DNA from: Eshraghiella sp964441705
GTDB lineage: Bacteria > Bacillota > Clostridia > Lachnospirales > Lachnospiraceae
Length of the DNA: 38,419 bases
Direction of reading: 5' to 3'
Assembly (NCBI GenBank): GCA_964441705.1
Contig: CAYTWF010000026.1
Location: 1-38,419 of the forward strand
Each line of letters begins with the position of its first letter. The stretch's first letter is position 1. This document shows, piece by piece, positions 30,629-37,934 of this stretch. The notes below the pieces were generated by a model. That model saw only the letters and a program-made list of their open reading frames with translations. It was not told where the DNA came from and did not search any database. The position numbers were made by a program, and so were the translations under genes.

Positions 30629-31037
30629 ATTTGATGCCATATCTGAGAATGAGGGGCTGGCAAGAGTGTGTATTGCTGCTTTTGTGACAAGGCTTGACCC
30701 TACGCTGGAGGAGATTAACGATGTTAAGACAGCTGTTTCCGAGGCTGTAACCAACAGCGTAATTCACGGATATGGAGGAAAGGGCGGAACAATCGAGATG
30801 GAAGCAGTGGTTGATGGCGCTGAGCTGGAGCTTGTAATTACGGACTACGGCAGAGGAATTGAGGATGTTGCACAGGCAATGGAGCCCTTATACACAACGG
30901 ATGCAGAGCATGAACGTTCAGGAATGGGTTTTACCTTCATGGATGTATTTATGGATGAGCTGAAGGTGGAGTCGGCTCCGGGAAAGGGTACAATTGTTAT
31001 TATGAAGAAGAAATTTGGAGTTCCATCAATCGAATAA
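30609..31037 (+). CDS. spoIIAB: Anti-sigma-F factor and serine kinase SpoIIAB
   Basis: 142-aa GHKL-fold protein kinase that holds sigma-F inactive and phosphorylates SpoIIAA. The N box is VKTAVSEAVTNSVIHGYGG, the G1 box is ITDYGRGIEDVAQAMEPLYT, and the later box is ERSGMGFTFMDVFMDELKV. AGGAGG lies before the ATG at 30609, inside spoIIAA. Its gene ends 15 bp before sigF. Length and motif order are normal. Confidence 0.95.
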   Translation: MNRMKIEFDAISENEGLARVCIAAFVTRLDPTLEEINDVKTAVSEAVTNSVIHGYGGKGGTIEMEAVVDGAELELVITDYGRGIEDVAQAMEPLYTTDAEHERSGMGFTFMDVFMDELKVESAPGKGTIVIMKKKFGVPSIE

Positions 31038-31052
31038 GCCGGAGGTGTGATT

Positions 31053-31778
31053 ATGAATCATACCAAAGAACTTATTGAGCTGGCTCAGCTGGGAAGCAGA
31101 GAAGCCAGAGATATGCTTGTAATGGAGAATATGGGACTTGTATACAGCGTGGCGCGAAGATTTTTTGGCAGAGGCTATGAGATGGATGACATTAATCAGA
31201 TTGGTACAATCGGTCTCATTAAAGCAATCGATAAATTTGACCTTGCCCAGCCTGTTATGTTCTCTACCTATGCAGTGCCAATGATAAGCGGAGAGATTAA
31301 GCGTTTTATCCGTGATGACGGAATGATTAAAATATCCCGGTCTATTAAGGAAAATGGCTGGAAGCTGTGCAGGGCAAGAGAGGAGCTGTCAGGTGTTCTT
31401 GGCAGAGAGCCTACAATTGAGGAGCTGTCCAACAAGACGGGAATACCTCCCGAGGATATTGTACTTGCCCTGGATGCGGGAAAGGATGTGGAATCCATAT
31501 ACCAGACAGCATATCAGGGAGATGGCAATCAGATATATGTAGTAGATAAGCTGGCGGCATCGGCGGAGTCCTCACAGGGAGAGGTGCTGATTAATCACAT
31601 GATGGTTGAGCAGACACTGAATACACTGGACGAGATAGACAGACAGATTATTATGATGAGGTATTATGAGGATAAAACACAGAGTCAGGTAGCCAAAAGT
31701 CTTGGAATCTCCCAGGTTCAGGTATCAAGAATGGAGAAAAAAATACTTCTTAAGATGAGAAAGCACATTGAAGCATGA
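31053..31778 (+). CDS. sigF: RNA polymerase sporulation sigma factor SigF
   Basis: 241-aa sigma-70-family factor for early forespore transcription. Region 2 is seen in GLVYSVARRFFGRGYEMDDI, then NQIGTIGLIKAIDKFD and FSTYAVPMISGEIKRFIRDD. Region 3 lies around EELSGVLGREPTIEELSNKT. Region 4 holds the helix-turn-helix DKTQSQVAKSLGISQVQVSR. The start is the ATG at 31053, 7 nt after GGAGG; a GTG two codons earlier is less likely. Position after spoIIAB confirms the identity over sigma-G or sigma-B. Confidence 0.95.
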   Translation: MNHTKELIELAQLGSREARDMLVMENMGLVYSVARRFFGRGYEMDDINQIGTIGLIKAIDKFDLAQPVMFSTYAVPMISGEIKRFIRDDGMIKISRSIKENGWKLCRAREELSGVLGREPTIEELSNKTGIPPEDIVLALDAGKDVESIYQTAYQGDGNQIYVVDKLAASAESSQGEVLINHMMVEQTLNTLDEIDRQIIMMRYYEDKTQSQVAKSLGISQVQVSRMEKKILLKMRKHIEA

Positions 31779-31834
31779 ATATTTTAACCATAATTAAGGA
31801 TAATAAGAATTAAATTATCTTATGGAGAAAAATA

Positions 31835-32461
31835 ATGAGTGACACAGTATATATAAGCTTTCAGAAAAATACCCAGGTTAATAACCGGAGAGTGAGCATT
31901 GGTGATGTGGCATCAGTATGGTGTGGCAATAAGCATGTTCTTGCCAGAGTTAAGGCAATTACAGTTATTAATGTTCCGGATGTGCCAAGCCGCAGATATG
32001 TTATATCAGCTGTGAAAATAGTTGAGCTTATTGTCAATCAGATTGAAAATGCACAGGTTAATCTGTCCGGTGAGGCAGATTTCATTATATCCTATAAAAG
32101 TCCGCAGCCACCTAAAAGGCTGTTGCAGCTTATTAAGATTATTCTTGTGGCAGCAGTTGTATTTTGTGGAGGCTCTTTTGCAATAATGGCTTATGGCAAT
32201 GATGTGGATATTAACGGTGTGCTTACAAGAATATGTGAATATACAACAGGCGATAATGACCTGGCATTGTGGATTATCCAGATTGCTTATTCTGTTGGAA
32301 TTATGCTTGGAATAATAGTTTTTTACAATCATCTTGGAAAACGACGTTATGAAAAGGACCCTACTCCTCTTGAGGTGGAAATGAGGCTCTATGAGGAGGA
32401 TATTAATACTGCTGTAATTAATGAAAGCGCCAGGGAGGAAAAAGAGGATGATGTGGTATAG
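31835..32461 (+). CDS. spoVAA: Stage V sporulation protein AA
   Basis: 208-aa membrane protein of the spoVA complex, which moves dipicolinic acid into the forespore and out at germination. An N-terminal soluble domain (1-90, VYISFQKNTQVNNRRVSIGD) is followed by two membrane segments (about 94-115 and 143-165). The tail carries YEKDPTPLEVEMRLYEED, typical of SpoVAA. ATGGAG lies before the ATG. It follows sigF by 56 bp, as in other spore formers, and overlaps spoVAB by 14 nt. Confidence 0.9.
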   Translation: MSDTVYISFQKNTQVNNRRVSIGDVASVWCGNKHVLARVKAITVINVPDVPSRRYVISAVKIVELIVNQIENAQVNLSGEADFIISYKSPQPPKRLLQLIKIILVAAVVFCGGSFAIMAYGNDVDINGVLTRICEYTTGDNDLALWIIQIAYSVGIMLGIIVFYNHLGKRRYEKDPTPLEVEMRLYEEDINTAVINESAREEKEDDVV

Positions 32462-32870
32462 ATATGTGCTGCTGGGCTTTTACGGGTTATGTGCGGGAGC
32501 AGTTACAGCGGCAGGCTATTATGCGGTAATCTCCTCAATAGGTGTAGTTAACAGATTTTCCCAGTACAGTCACACCGCAGAGAAAATAAGACTATATGAA
32601 CGTATGCTCATTATCTCAGCAGTTGTAGGGACAATACTTACTTTATTTCATCTGCCACCGGTTCTGCCGGCATGGACATTGGGAATTTATGGTATTTTTG
32701 CAGGAGCCTTTATTGGATGCTTTATTGTGTCATTAGCTGAGGCGGTTAAGGGAATACCGATTTTTGCAAGACGCGCCAGACTTAAGAAGGGACTGCAGGC
32801 GCTGGTACTGGCTCTTGCAATTGGAAAGTGCATTGGAAGTATTTGTTATTTTTTCGTATTTCGATTATAA
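32448..32870 (+). CDS. spoVAB: Stage V sporulation protein AB
   Basis: 140-aa membrane protein with about four segments. LAEAVKGIPIFARRARLKKGL is the characteristic SpoVAB stretch. The start is set at the ATG at 32448 with AGGGAGG 9 nt upstream, inside the end of spoVAA; an in-frame ATG at 32421 lies before that ribosome site. In Bacillus and Clostridium spoVAC would follow directly. Here it is displaced by about 4.5 kb, and a hybrid kinase gene starts 48 bp later. Confidence 0.88.
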   Translation: MMWYRYVLLGFYGLCAGAVTAAGYYAVISSIGVVNRFSQYSHTAEKIRLYERMLIISAVVGTILTLFHLPPVLPAWTLGIYGIFAGAFIGCFIVSLAEAVKGIPIFARRARLKKGLQALVLALAIGKCIGSICYFFVFRL

Positions 32871-32918
32871 TTAATTGGATTAATGACAATGGTAATGCAT
32901 AAGAGAAAGGGAAATGCT

Positions 32919-35900
32919 ATGGAATCCTATAAGAATACACTTGAAAATATTGCTGATGGTACGGAAAATAATGAGATTATTGATGCTTTATGCAGAGAAT
33001 ACCATTCTATATTTATTCTTCGATACAATACGGGAACCTTTAGTGTTATGCATATGCCGGAGAAATTTGAGTATATTGTTAAAAAACATACAATATATAA
33101 TGAAGGCAAGGATGAATACTGTGAGCTGTTGGTAAGTGACAATGACCGTGAGAGGATGAAGTACCTTGCGGATATTGATAATGTGGCAGAAAAGCTTAAG
33201 TACCAGAAAATATACGAGCTGACCTTTCAGACGGTGGACCATCAGTGGATGGCGGCCAGATATATGGAGATTGCAGGAGAAAGTGGGAGAACCTTTCTTC
33301 TTGGAATTATCAAATACGATAGAGATATGCAGGAACAGCAGAGAACCAAGCATGCTAATCAGATTATTACGTCTCTGTCTGAGGCATATCAGGCAATATA
33401 CAGATGTAATATTGTTACAGGTGATTTTGAAATTATCCTATTAAAATTCGAGGATAATGATTTTGTACATAACAGCAGTAATCTTTTTGAGCTTGAGGAT
33501 TATTACAATGAGCATAAGGTTGAGCAACGCTTTAGGGGTAGACTTGCCAGAAACACTGGGCAGAGCAGTATTATAGAACATTTTAATAATGGCAGTCAGC
33601 CAATTATTGAATATTACAAGGAAAATGATGGAAACTGGATGTGCCTGAAGATTATTCCTGAGGGGAATTTTTCAGAGTCGTATCCATATGTTATCTATGC
33701 CATTCGTCAGAGCAATGATGAAGTTAAGAACAGGACTGAATCAATAATTAATAAAAGTGCCATATCCAAAATGTATGTCCTTGCAATGTGCATTGATGTT
33801 CCGGGAGATACCTATGATTGCATACACAGTGACAAAAAGGAATCTTTTCCAAATGGTAATGGCAGACTTTCGGATTTTATGGACTTTATGAAGGGACTGG
33901 TATACGAAGAGGATTATGATAAATTTCAGTCGCTTATATATGATGTAACCCCTGATACGAAGGGATTTCTGGAAAGAGAATACAGAGCTGAGGATGAACA
34001 GGGCATGGTATATTTTCTGAATGCATTCTCAACATATATTCGTGTACCTGAGGGCAGCAGGGTTCTTTTGCTTGTGCGTAATATAGATGAAAGGGCTGCC
34101 AACAGAGCAAGAATAAACTCACTGAACCAGGAATATGACATGACCAAGAATATGTTGTATGCCCTTGGTGATGCATATTATGCAATATATTACTGCAATT
34201 TTGTTAAGAATAGAATAGTTCCTTCAAGACAGAGCAATGACCTTAAAAAAATATTCTCCATGAAACAGGAATACATAAGATTTGTTAAGGATTACTGTGA
34301 AGACAAGGTATTTCCTGATGACCGTGACAAGGTAGGGCAGTTTATGTCAGTTGATTATATTAAGAGCCAGCTTTATGCAGAGGGACAGAGCATATTCTGC
34401 GAATATATGAGACTTTTTGGAACAGAATACAGATGGGTCAGAATGGATATTCAGGCGATTAGGTGTGCTGAAGGAGTTGTATCTGAGGCAGTATATGCTT
34501 TTAAGGATATTCATAATGAACGTGAAGAGGATTTACGTCACAAAAAGGAGCTTAGGGATGCACTTATTGAGGCAGAGCAGGCAAGCGCCGCCAAATCAGA
34601 ATTTCTCTCAAATATGTCACATGATATCAGAACTCCAATGAACGCGGTGCTGGGCATGACGGATATTGCACTCAATCACATTGATGAGAAGGAACGGGTT
34701 GTGTCCTGTCTTAGAAAGATAGATACGGCAGGTAAGCATCTGCTTAAGCTGATTAATGAGGTTCTTGATATGTCCTATATAGAGCGTGGCAGGATAGTTC
34801 TTAATGAGGATAAATTCTCACTCCCTGACATGCTTCATGGAATAGTGCTCATTAATCAGGAGGCGGTCAAGGCCAAAGGGCTTACAATGATATGCCGTGC
34901 CATTAATGTTGTTAATGAAAATATTATTGCTGACAGGGTAAGAATTAACCAGATTCTTATTAATACAATGGGCAACGCCATTAAATATACTCCTGATGGT
35001 GGTACAATATGGGCCAGTATAGAGCAGGCAGAGGATGTTCAGACGGGGATAGGAACCTACGTGTTCAGGATAAAAGATAATGGAATAGGTATGAGTGAGG
35101 AATTTGTCCAAAAGATATTCCAACCATTTGAACGGGAGCAGGATGTAACAGTAAGCCAGATTGAGGGTACAGGACTTGGTATGGCAATTACAAAGAAGCT
35201 GGTTGATATGATGCATGGAACAATCGAGGTGGAAAGTGAGCCAGGTAAGGGTTCAGAATTCATTATTACACTTCCAATTAAGTATATTGACTGTATCCGT
35301 ACCGGCAATGCCGAGAATTATGAGGATAAGTATACTGTTGTATACTATGAAAACAGTAACACTGATATTGTTAATGAGATAAAGAAGGCTGCAGCTGCAG
35401 GTGGCGGAAAGCCGGTAATTGTTGCGGGCTCCTATGACATATCTGATATAGAGAGTGAAGCTGCTGCAGCGGGAATGAAGGCTTTTTTGACGGAACCGAT
35501 ATTTTGCTCTGATTATGAGAAAATGCTGTATAATACTGTTCCGGCGGAGGATTCCAAGCAGCCAGAAAAATATGACTTTACAGGCAGGAGGATTCTTGTT
35601 GTGGATGATAATGAGATTAATGCTGATATTGCCTGTGATTTTCTTAACGATGTTGGGGCAGCATGCGATACGGCCGGTAATGGACAGGAAGCCTATGATA
35701 TTATCAATGGGCCGGTAAAATATGATGTGGTCCTTATGGATGTAAGAATGCCGGTTCTTAATGGTTATGAAGCAACTAAGAAAATACGTGATATTGGCTC
35801 GGAGTATGCCATAAGGCTGCCAATTATTGCCATGACAGCCAATGTTTTTGCTGAGGATGTATATATGAGCAGAAAATCAGGAATGAATGACCATATATCC

Positions 35901-35969
35901 AAGCCCGTTAATCCTGAAATAATGTATTCAGTTATTAACAGGTGCTTGTCGCATATTAGCGAAATGTAA
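32919..35969 (+). CDS. Soluble hybrid sensor histidine kinase (PAS-like x3, DHp, CA, receiver)
   Basis: 1016-aa protein with no membrane segment, so a cytoplasmic sensor. Three PAS-like units fill residues about 10-540 (each has an 'iy..n...g.f..i' strand and a 'W....i' end, for example NGSQPIIEYYKENDGNWMCL and YRWVRMDIQAI). The dimerisation helix carries H568 in SNMSHDIRTPMNAVLGM. The ATPase has NTMGNAIKYTPDGG, DNGIGMSEEF and EGTGLGMAITKKLVD. After a degenerate linker, the receiver (about 880-1005) has ILVVDDNEINA, phospho-acceptor D941 in VLMDVRMPVLNGYEATKKIR, and ISKPVNPEIM. The start at 32919 has AAAGGG about 8 nt upstream. The Hpt and Spo0A-like genes follow, so it probably feeds a phosphorelay. 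Confidence 0.92.
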   Translation: MESYKNTLENIADGTENNEIIDALCREYHSIFILRYNTGTFSVMHMPEKFEYIVKKHTIYNEGKDEYCELLVSDNDRERMKYLADIDNVAEKLKYQKIYELTFQTVDHQWMAARYMEIAGESGRTFLLGIIKYDRDMQEQQRTKHANQIITSLSEAYQAIYRCNIVTGDFEIILLKFEDNDFVHNSSNLFELEDYYNEHKVEQRFRGRLARNTGQSSIIEHFNNGSQPIIEYYKENDGNWMCLKIIPEGNFSESYPYVIYAIRQSNDEVKNRTESIINKSAISKMYVLAMCIDVPGDTYDCIHSDKKESFPNGNGRLSDFMDFMKGLVYEEDYDKFQSLIYDVTPDTKGFLEREYRAEDEQGMVYFLNAFSTYIRVPEGSRVLLLVRNIDERAANRARINSLNQEYDMTKNMLYALGDAYYAIYYCNFVKNRIVPSRQSNDLKKIFSMKQEYIRFVKDYCEDKVFPDDRDKVGQFMSVDYIKSQLYAEGQSIFCEYMRLFGTEYRWVRMDIQAIRCAEGVVSEAVYAFKDIHNEREEDLRHKKELRDALIEAEQASAAKSEFLSNMSHDIRTPMNAVLGMTDIALNHIDEKERVVSCLRKIDTAGKHLLKLINEVLDMSYIERGRIVLNEDKFSLPDMLHGIVLINQEAVKAKGLTMICRAINVVNENIIADRVRINQILINTMGNAIKYTPDGGTIWASIEQAEDVQTGIGTYVFRIKDNGIGMSEEFVQKIFQPFEREQDVTVSQIEGTGLGMAITKKLVDMMHGTIEVESEPGKGSEFIITLPIKYIDCIRTGNAENYEDKYTVVYYENSNTDIVNEIKKAAAAGGGKPVIVAGSYDISDIESEAAAAGMKAFLTEPIFCSDYEKMLYNTVPAEDSKQPEKYDFTGRRILVVDDNEINADIACDFLNDVGAACDTAGNGQEAYDIINGPVKYDVVLMDVRMPVLNGYEATKKIRDIGSEYAIRLPIIAMTANVFAEDVYMSRKSGMNDHISKPVNPEIMYSVINRCLSHISEM

Positions 35970-35996
35970 TGCTTTATTGTGTTAACGTGTGTATAG

Positions 35997-36002
35997 TATA
36001 AT
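35997..36002 (+). promoter_or_regulatory. -10 box candidate before the Hpt gene
   Basis: TATAAT (35997-36002) in the 78-bp gap between the hybrid kinase and the Hpt gene. The -35 position (TTATTG, 35974-35979) is weak. If used, it would give hpt and spo0A expression independent of the kinase. Confidence 0.4.
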
Positions 36003-36047
36003 AAAGCTTAGTAAGGGGCATCGAATATTACTTGGATGGTGGAATGA

Positions 36048-36404
36048 ATGAGCGACTGGAAGGACGAGCTTCGTCACGCAGATGTTGACGTTGATGGGGC
36101 AATAGCAAGGTTTGCCAATAAGGAAGAACGGTACATTAAGTATCTGAAGCTGTTTGCACAGGATGATAATTTTGCCAGACTTCAGAGTGCAATAGAGAAA
36201 AAGGAATGCTGCGCTGCATTTGAGAGCTGTCATGCACTTAAGGGTGTAGTTGGTAATCTGGGCTTCCGATTAATATTCACTAATGTATACGATGCATGTG
36301 AGATTCTGAGAAATGGGAGAATGGAGCATGTGGGAGAGCTTATTGATGAGGTAACCGATAACTACAATATAATAGTCAATATAATCAGAAAGTACCTGGA
36401 TTGA
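36048..36404 (+). CDS. Stand-alone Hpt (histidine phosphotransfer) protein
   Basis: 118-aa all-helical protein. The Hpt signature is ESCHALKGVVGNLGF with phospho-acceptor H62, close to the common AHALKGxAxNLG form; the rest is four-helix-bundle-like (FANKEERYIKYLKLFAQDDN before it, LIDEVTDNYNIIVNIIRKYL after it). Hpt proteins carry phosphate from a hybrid kinase receiver to a final response regulator. The neighbouring genes are exactly such a kinase and a Spo0A-family regulator, so it probably does what Spo0B does in Bacillus, but it belongs to a different family. The start at 36048 follows GGATGGTGG by about 5 nt. An 11-bp hairpin spans its stop. Confidence 0.9.
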   Translation: MSDWKDELRHADVDVDGAIARFANKEERYIKYLKLFAQDDNFARLQSAIEKKECCAAFESCHALKGVVGNLGFRLIFTNVYDACEILRNGRMEHVGELIDEVTDNYNIIVNIIRKYLD

Positions 36405-36422
36405 GAAAGTTCAGGTACTTTC
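36388..36422 (+). terminator. Hairpin across the hpt stop codon (weak terminator or attenuator)
   Basis: GAAAGTACCTG (36388-36398) pairs perfectly with CAGGTACTTTC (36412-36422); the stop codon is in the 13-nt loop. The tail ATTTACTT is not a clear T-tract, so termination is probably partial. The next promoter's -35 begins two bases after the stem. Confidence 0.5.
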
Positions 36423-36423
36423 A

Positions 36424-36452
36424 TTTACTTCCATTATCTTTTATGCTATAAT
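36424..36452 (+). promoter_or_regulatory. Extended -10 promoter of the spo0A-family gene
   Basis: TTTACT (36424-36429), 17-bp spacer, TGCTATAAT (-10 at 36447-36452 with the TGn extension). The start codon at 36508 leaves a leader of about 50 nt. An upstream in-frame ATG at 36451 overlaps the -10, so it cannot be the start from this promoter. Confidence 0.65.
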
Positions 36453-36507
36453 GAACTCTATAAAGCTTGAATTGAGAACGGGAATAATAAGGGAAAAGGG
36501 TGGCAAT

Positions 36508-37296
36508 ATGGATAACAGGATTAAGGTTCTTGTTGCAGATGATAACGATATTATGAGACAGATGATAGCGGACTCTCTTTATGATGACCCTAAGATTGAG
36601 GTTGCAGGAGAGGCAGCGGATGGACAGGCAGCAATAGATTTGATTATTAAGACACTTCCGGATGTGGTTCTGCTGGATTTGGTAATGCCTAAGATTGACG
36701 GACTTGGTGTTATGGATGCCATTAAGGAGATGACGGATTACCCAGGCAAGCAGCCATTATTTATAATCATATCTGCAGCGGGCCGGGAAGACATAATCAG
36801 TCAGGCACTTCAATCAGGAGCATCATATTTTTTCATGAAGCCGTTTGATGGAGATGCTCTTGTAAAGCGTATTAAGCAGATGTGCTCGGATACACGACAC
36901 AATATTAATACAGGCTATGTTACCGGTGAGGTTGAGCGTAAGGGCTTAAGCATTGAGAATATGGTTGTTAACCTCCTTAGAAGTCTTGGCGTTCCGGTTA
37001 AGATGGTAGGCTATAAGTATCTTAAGGATGCTATAGTTCAGGCTGTTGAGGACTCTGAGGCACTTATGTCAGTTACCAAGAACATATACCCGGCGATTGC
37101 CGATGAACATGGAACCTCTGCAGGCAATGTTGAGCGTAATATCAGATACGTGATTGAATCAACCTGGTCAAGGCAGGAGGAACCTCAATTTGAAGAGATG
37201 ATTAAGAAGGTGTTCAAGGATTCAATTAAGAAGCCTACTAATTCGGAGTTTATACTTATATGCTCTGAATGGATAACCTTTCAGATGAATAATTAA
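36508..37296 (+). CDS. spo0A: Spo0A-family sporulation response regulator
   Basis: 262-aa regulator. The receiver (1-125) has the acidic pocket VADDND, phospho-acceptor D57 in VVLLDLVMPKIDGLGVMDAI, and the lysine in YFFMKPFDGD. The C-terminal Spo0A domain (about 148-262) has VPVKMVGYKYLKDAI, NIYPAIADEHGTSAGNVERN and KKPTNSEFI, all matching Spo0A (YP.IA......VER.IR..IE..W..., KPTNSEFI). In the recognition helix, Bacillus has TTASRVERAIRHAIEVAW while this protein has TSAGNVERNIRYVIESTW: VER and IR are kept, but the Arg before VER is Asn. AAAGGGTGG lies 5-6 nt before the ATG. It may be the main Spo0A or a paralogue with altered DNA preference; only genome context beyond this window can tell. Confidence 0.87.
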   Translation: MDNRIKVLVADDNDIMRQMIADSLYDDPKIEVAGEAADGQAAIDLIIKTLPDVVLLDLVMPKIDGLGVMDAIKEMTDYPGKQPLFIIISAAGREDIISQALQSGASYFFMKPFDGDALVKRIKQMCSDTRHNINTGYVTGEVERKGLSIENMVVNLLRSLGVPVKMVGYKYLKDAIVQAVEDSEALMSVTKNIYPAIADEHGTSAGNVERNIRYVIESTWSRQEEPQFEEMIKKVFKDSIKKPTNSEFILICSEWITFQMNN

Positions 37297-37302
37297 TAAT
37301 TC

Positions 37303-37350
37303 TGCTCCAATTGGATATATTAATGTATTATATAACCAGTATAAGGAGCA
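37303..37350 (+). promoter_or_regulatory. Possible ribosome-site-masking hairpin before spoVAC
   Basis: TGCTCC (37303-37308) is complementary to GGAGCA (37345-37350), which covers most of the AAGGAG ribosome site of spoVAC. Between them TGGATATAT and ATATAACCA can pair with one mismatch, extending the stem. The structure would sit between the spo0A stop and the spoVAC start. Confidence 0.35.
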
Positions 37351-37353
37351 GCC

Positions 37354-37812
37354 ATGAATGAGAAAGAACAGAAGCAGTATAATCAATATGTAGAAACAGT
37401 TACCCCTAAGCATAATCTGTTTAGTCAGATGCTTAAGGCATTTATCACAGGTGGCGCAATATGTCTTATCGGACAGATAATATATAATTGTGCTACCTGG
37501 TTTTATCATCTGGATAAGGACAGCGCAGCCTCATGGTGTTCGCTGACACTTATTCTTATATCTGTAATACTTACTGCCACGGGCATATATCCGCTTATTA
37601 CCAAATGGGGTGGAGCGGGAGCACTTGTACCGATTACAGGTTTTGCCAATTCAGTGGCAGCGCCGGCAATTGAATTCAAGAAGGAGGGTCAGGTGTTTGG
37701 TGTTGGCTGTAAGATTTTCACCATTGCAGGACCGGTCATTTTGTATGGAATATTTGTGAGCTGGGTGCTGGGACTGGGATACTGGATTGGAAAATGTTTT
37801 GGCTGGTGGTAG
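37354..37812 (+). CDS. spoVAC: Stage V sporulation protein AC
   Basis: 152-aa membrane protein of the SpoVA channel; SpoVAC has been linked to a mechanosensitive pore for dipicolinic acid. Seen are FITGGAICLIGQIIYN, LILISVILTATGIY, the highly conserved GGAGALVPITGFANSVAAPA, EFKKEGQVFGVGCKIFTIAG and a C-terminal membrane segment. Length is normal. AAGGAG lies before the ATG. It is the last gene of the block, followed by a strong terminator; spoVAD and spoVAE, which usually come next, are absent. Confidence 0.93.
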   Translation: MNEKEQKQYNQYVETVTPKHNLFSQMLKAFITGGAICLIGQIIYNCATWFYHLDKDSAASWCSLTLILISVILTATGIYPLITKWGGAGALVPITGFANSVAAPAIEFKKEGQVFGVGCKIFTIAGPVILYGIFVSWVLGLGYWIGKCFGWW

Positions 37813-37839
37813 AAGAAACAAAGAGAAAAATATATATAG

Positions 37840-37880
37840 AAGTCAAGATTCAGGGAATAATCTCTGAATCTTGACTTTTT
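37840..37880 (+). terminator. Strong terminator ending the sporulation block
   Basis: A 17-bp stem (37840-37856 with 37861-37877, one G-U pair) closes on the tetraloop ATAA and runs into TTTTT (37876-37880). AAGTCAAGATTCAG and CTGAATCTTGACTT are the perfectly paired outer arms. The convergent hydrolase gene ends 55 bp further on, so it may act for both strands. Confidence 0.88.
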
Positions 37881-37934
37881 ACAACATCTACAAAAACATC
37901 TACTGGAAAGTCCTTTGAATTGCGAGCCAAGGTA

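Noticed and set aside
36451..36507. Longer Spo0A starting at the ATG at 36451
   Set aside because: That ATG overlaps the TATAAT box of the gene's own promoter; the ATG at 36508 has a good ribosome site and starts the receiver domain normally.
37813..37934. Remnant of spoVAD after spoVAC
   Set aside because: No thiolase-like SpoVAD sequence is readable in any frame; the stretch holds a terminator and a short spacer only.
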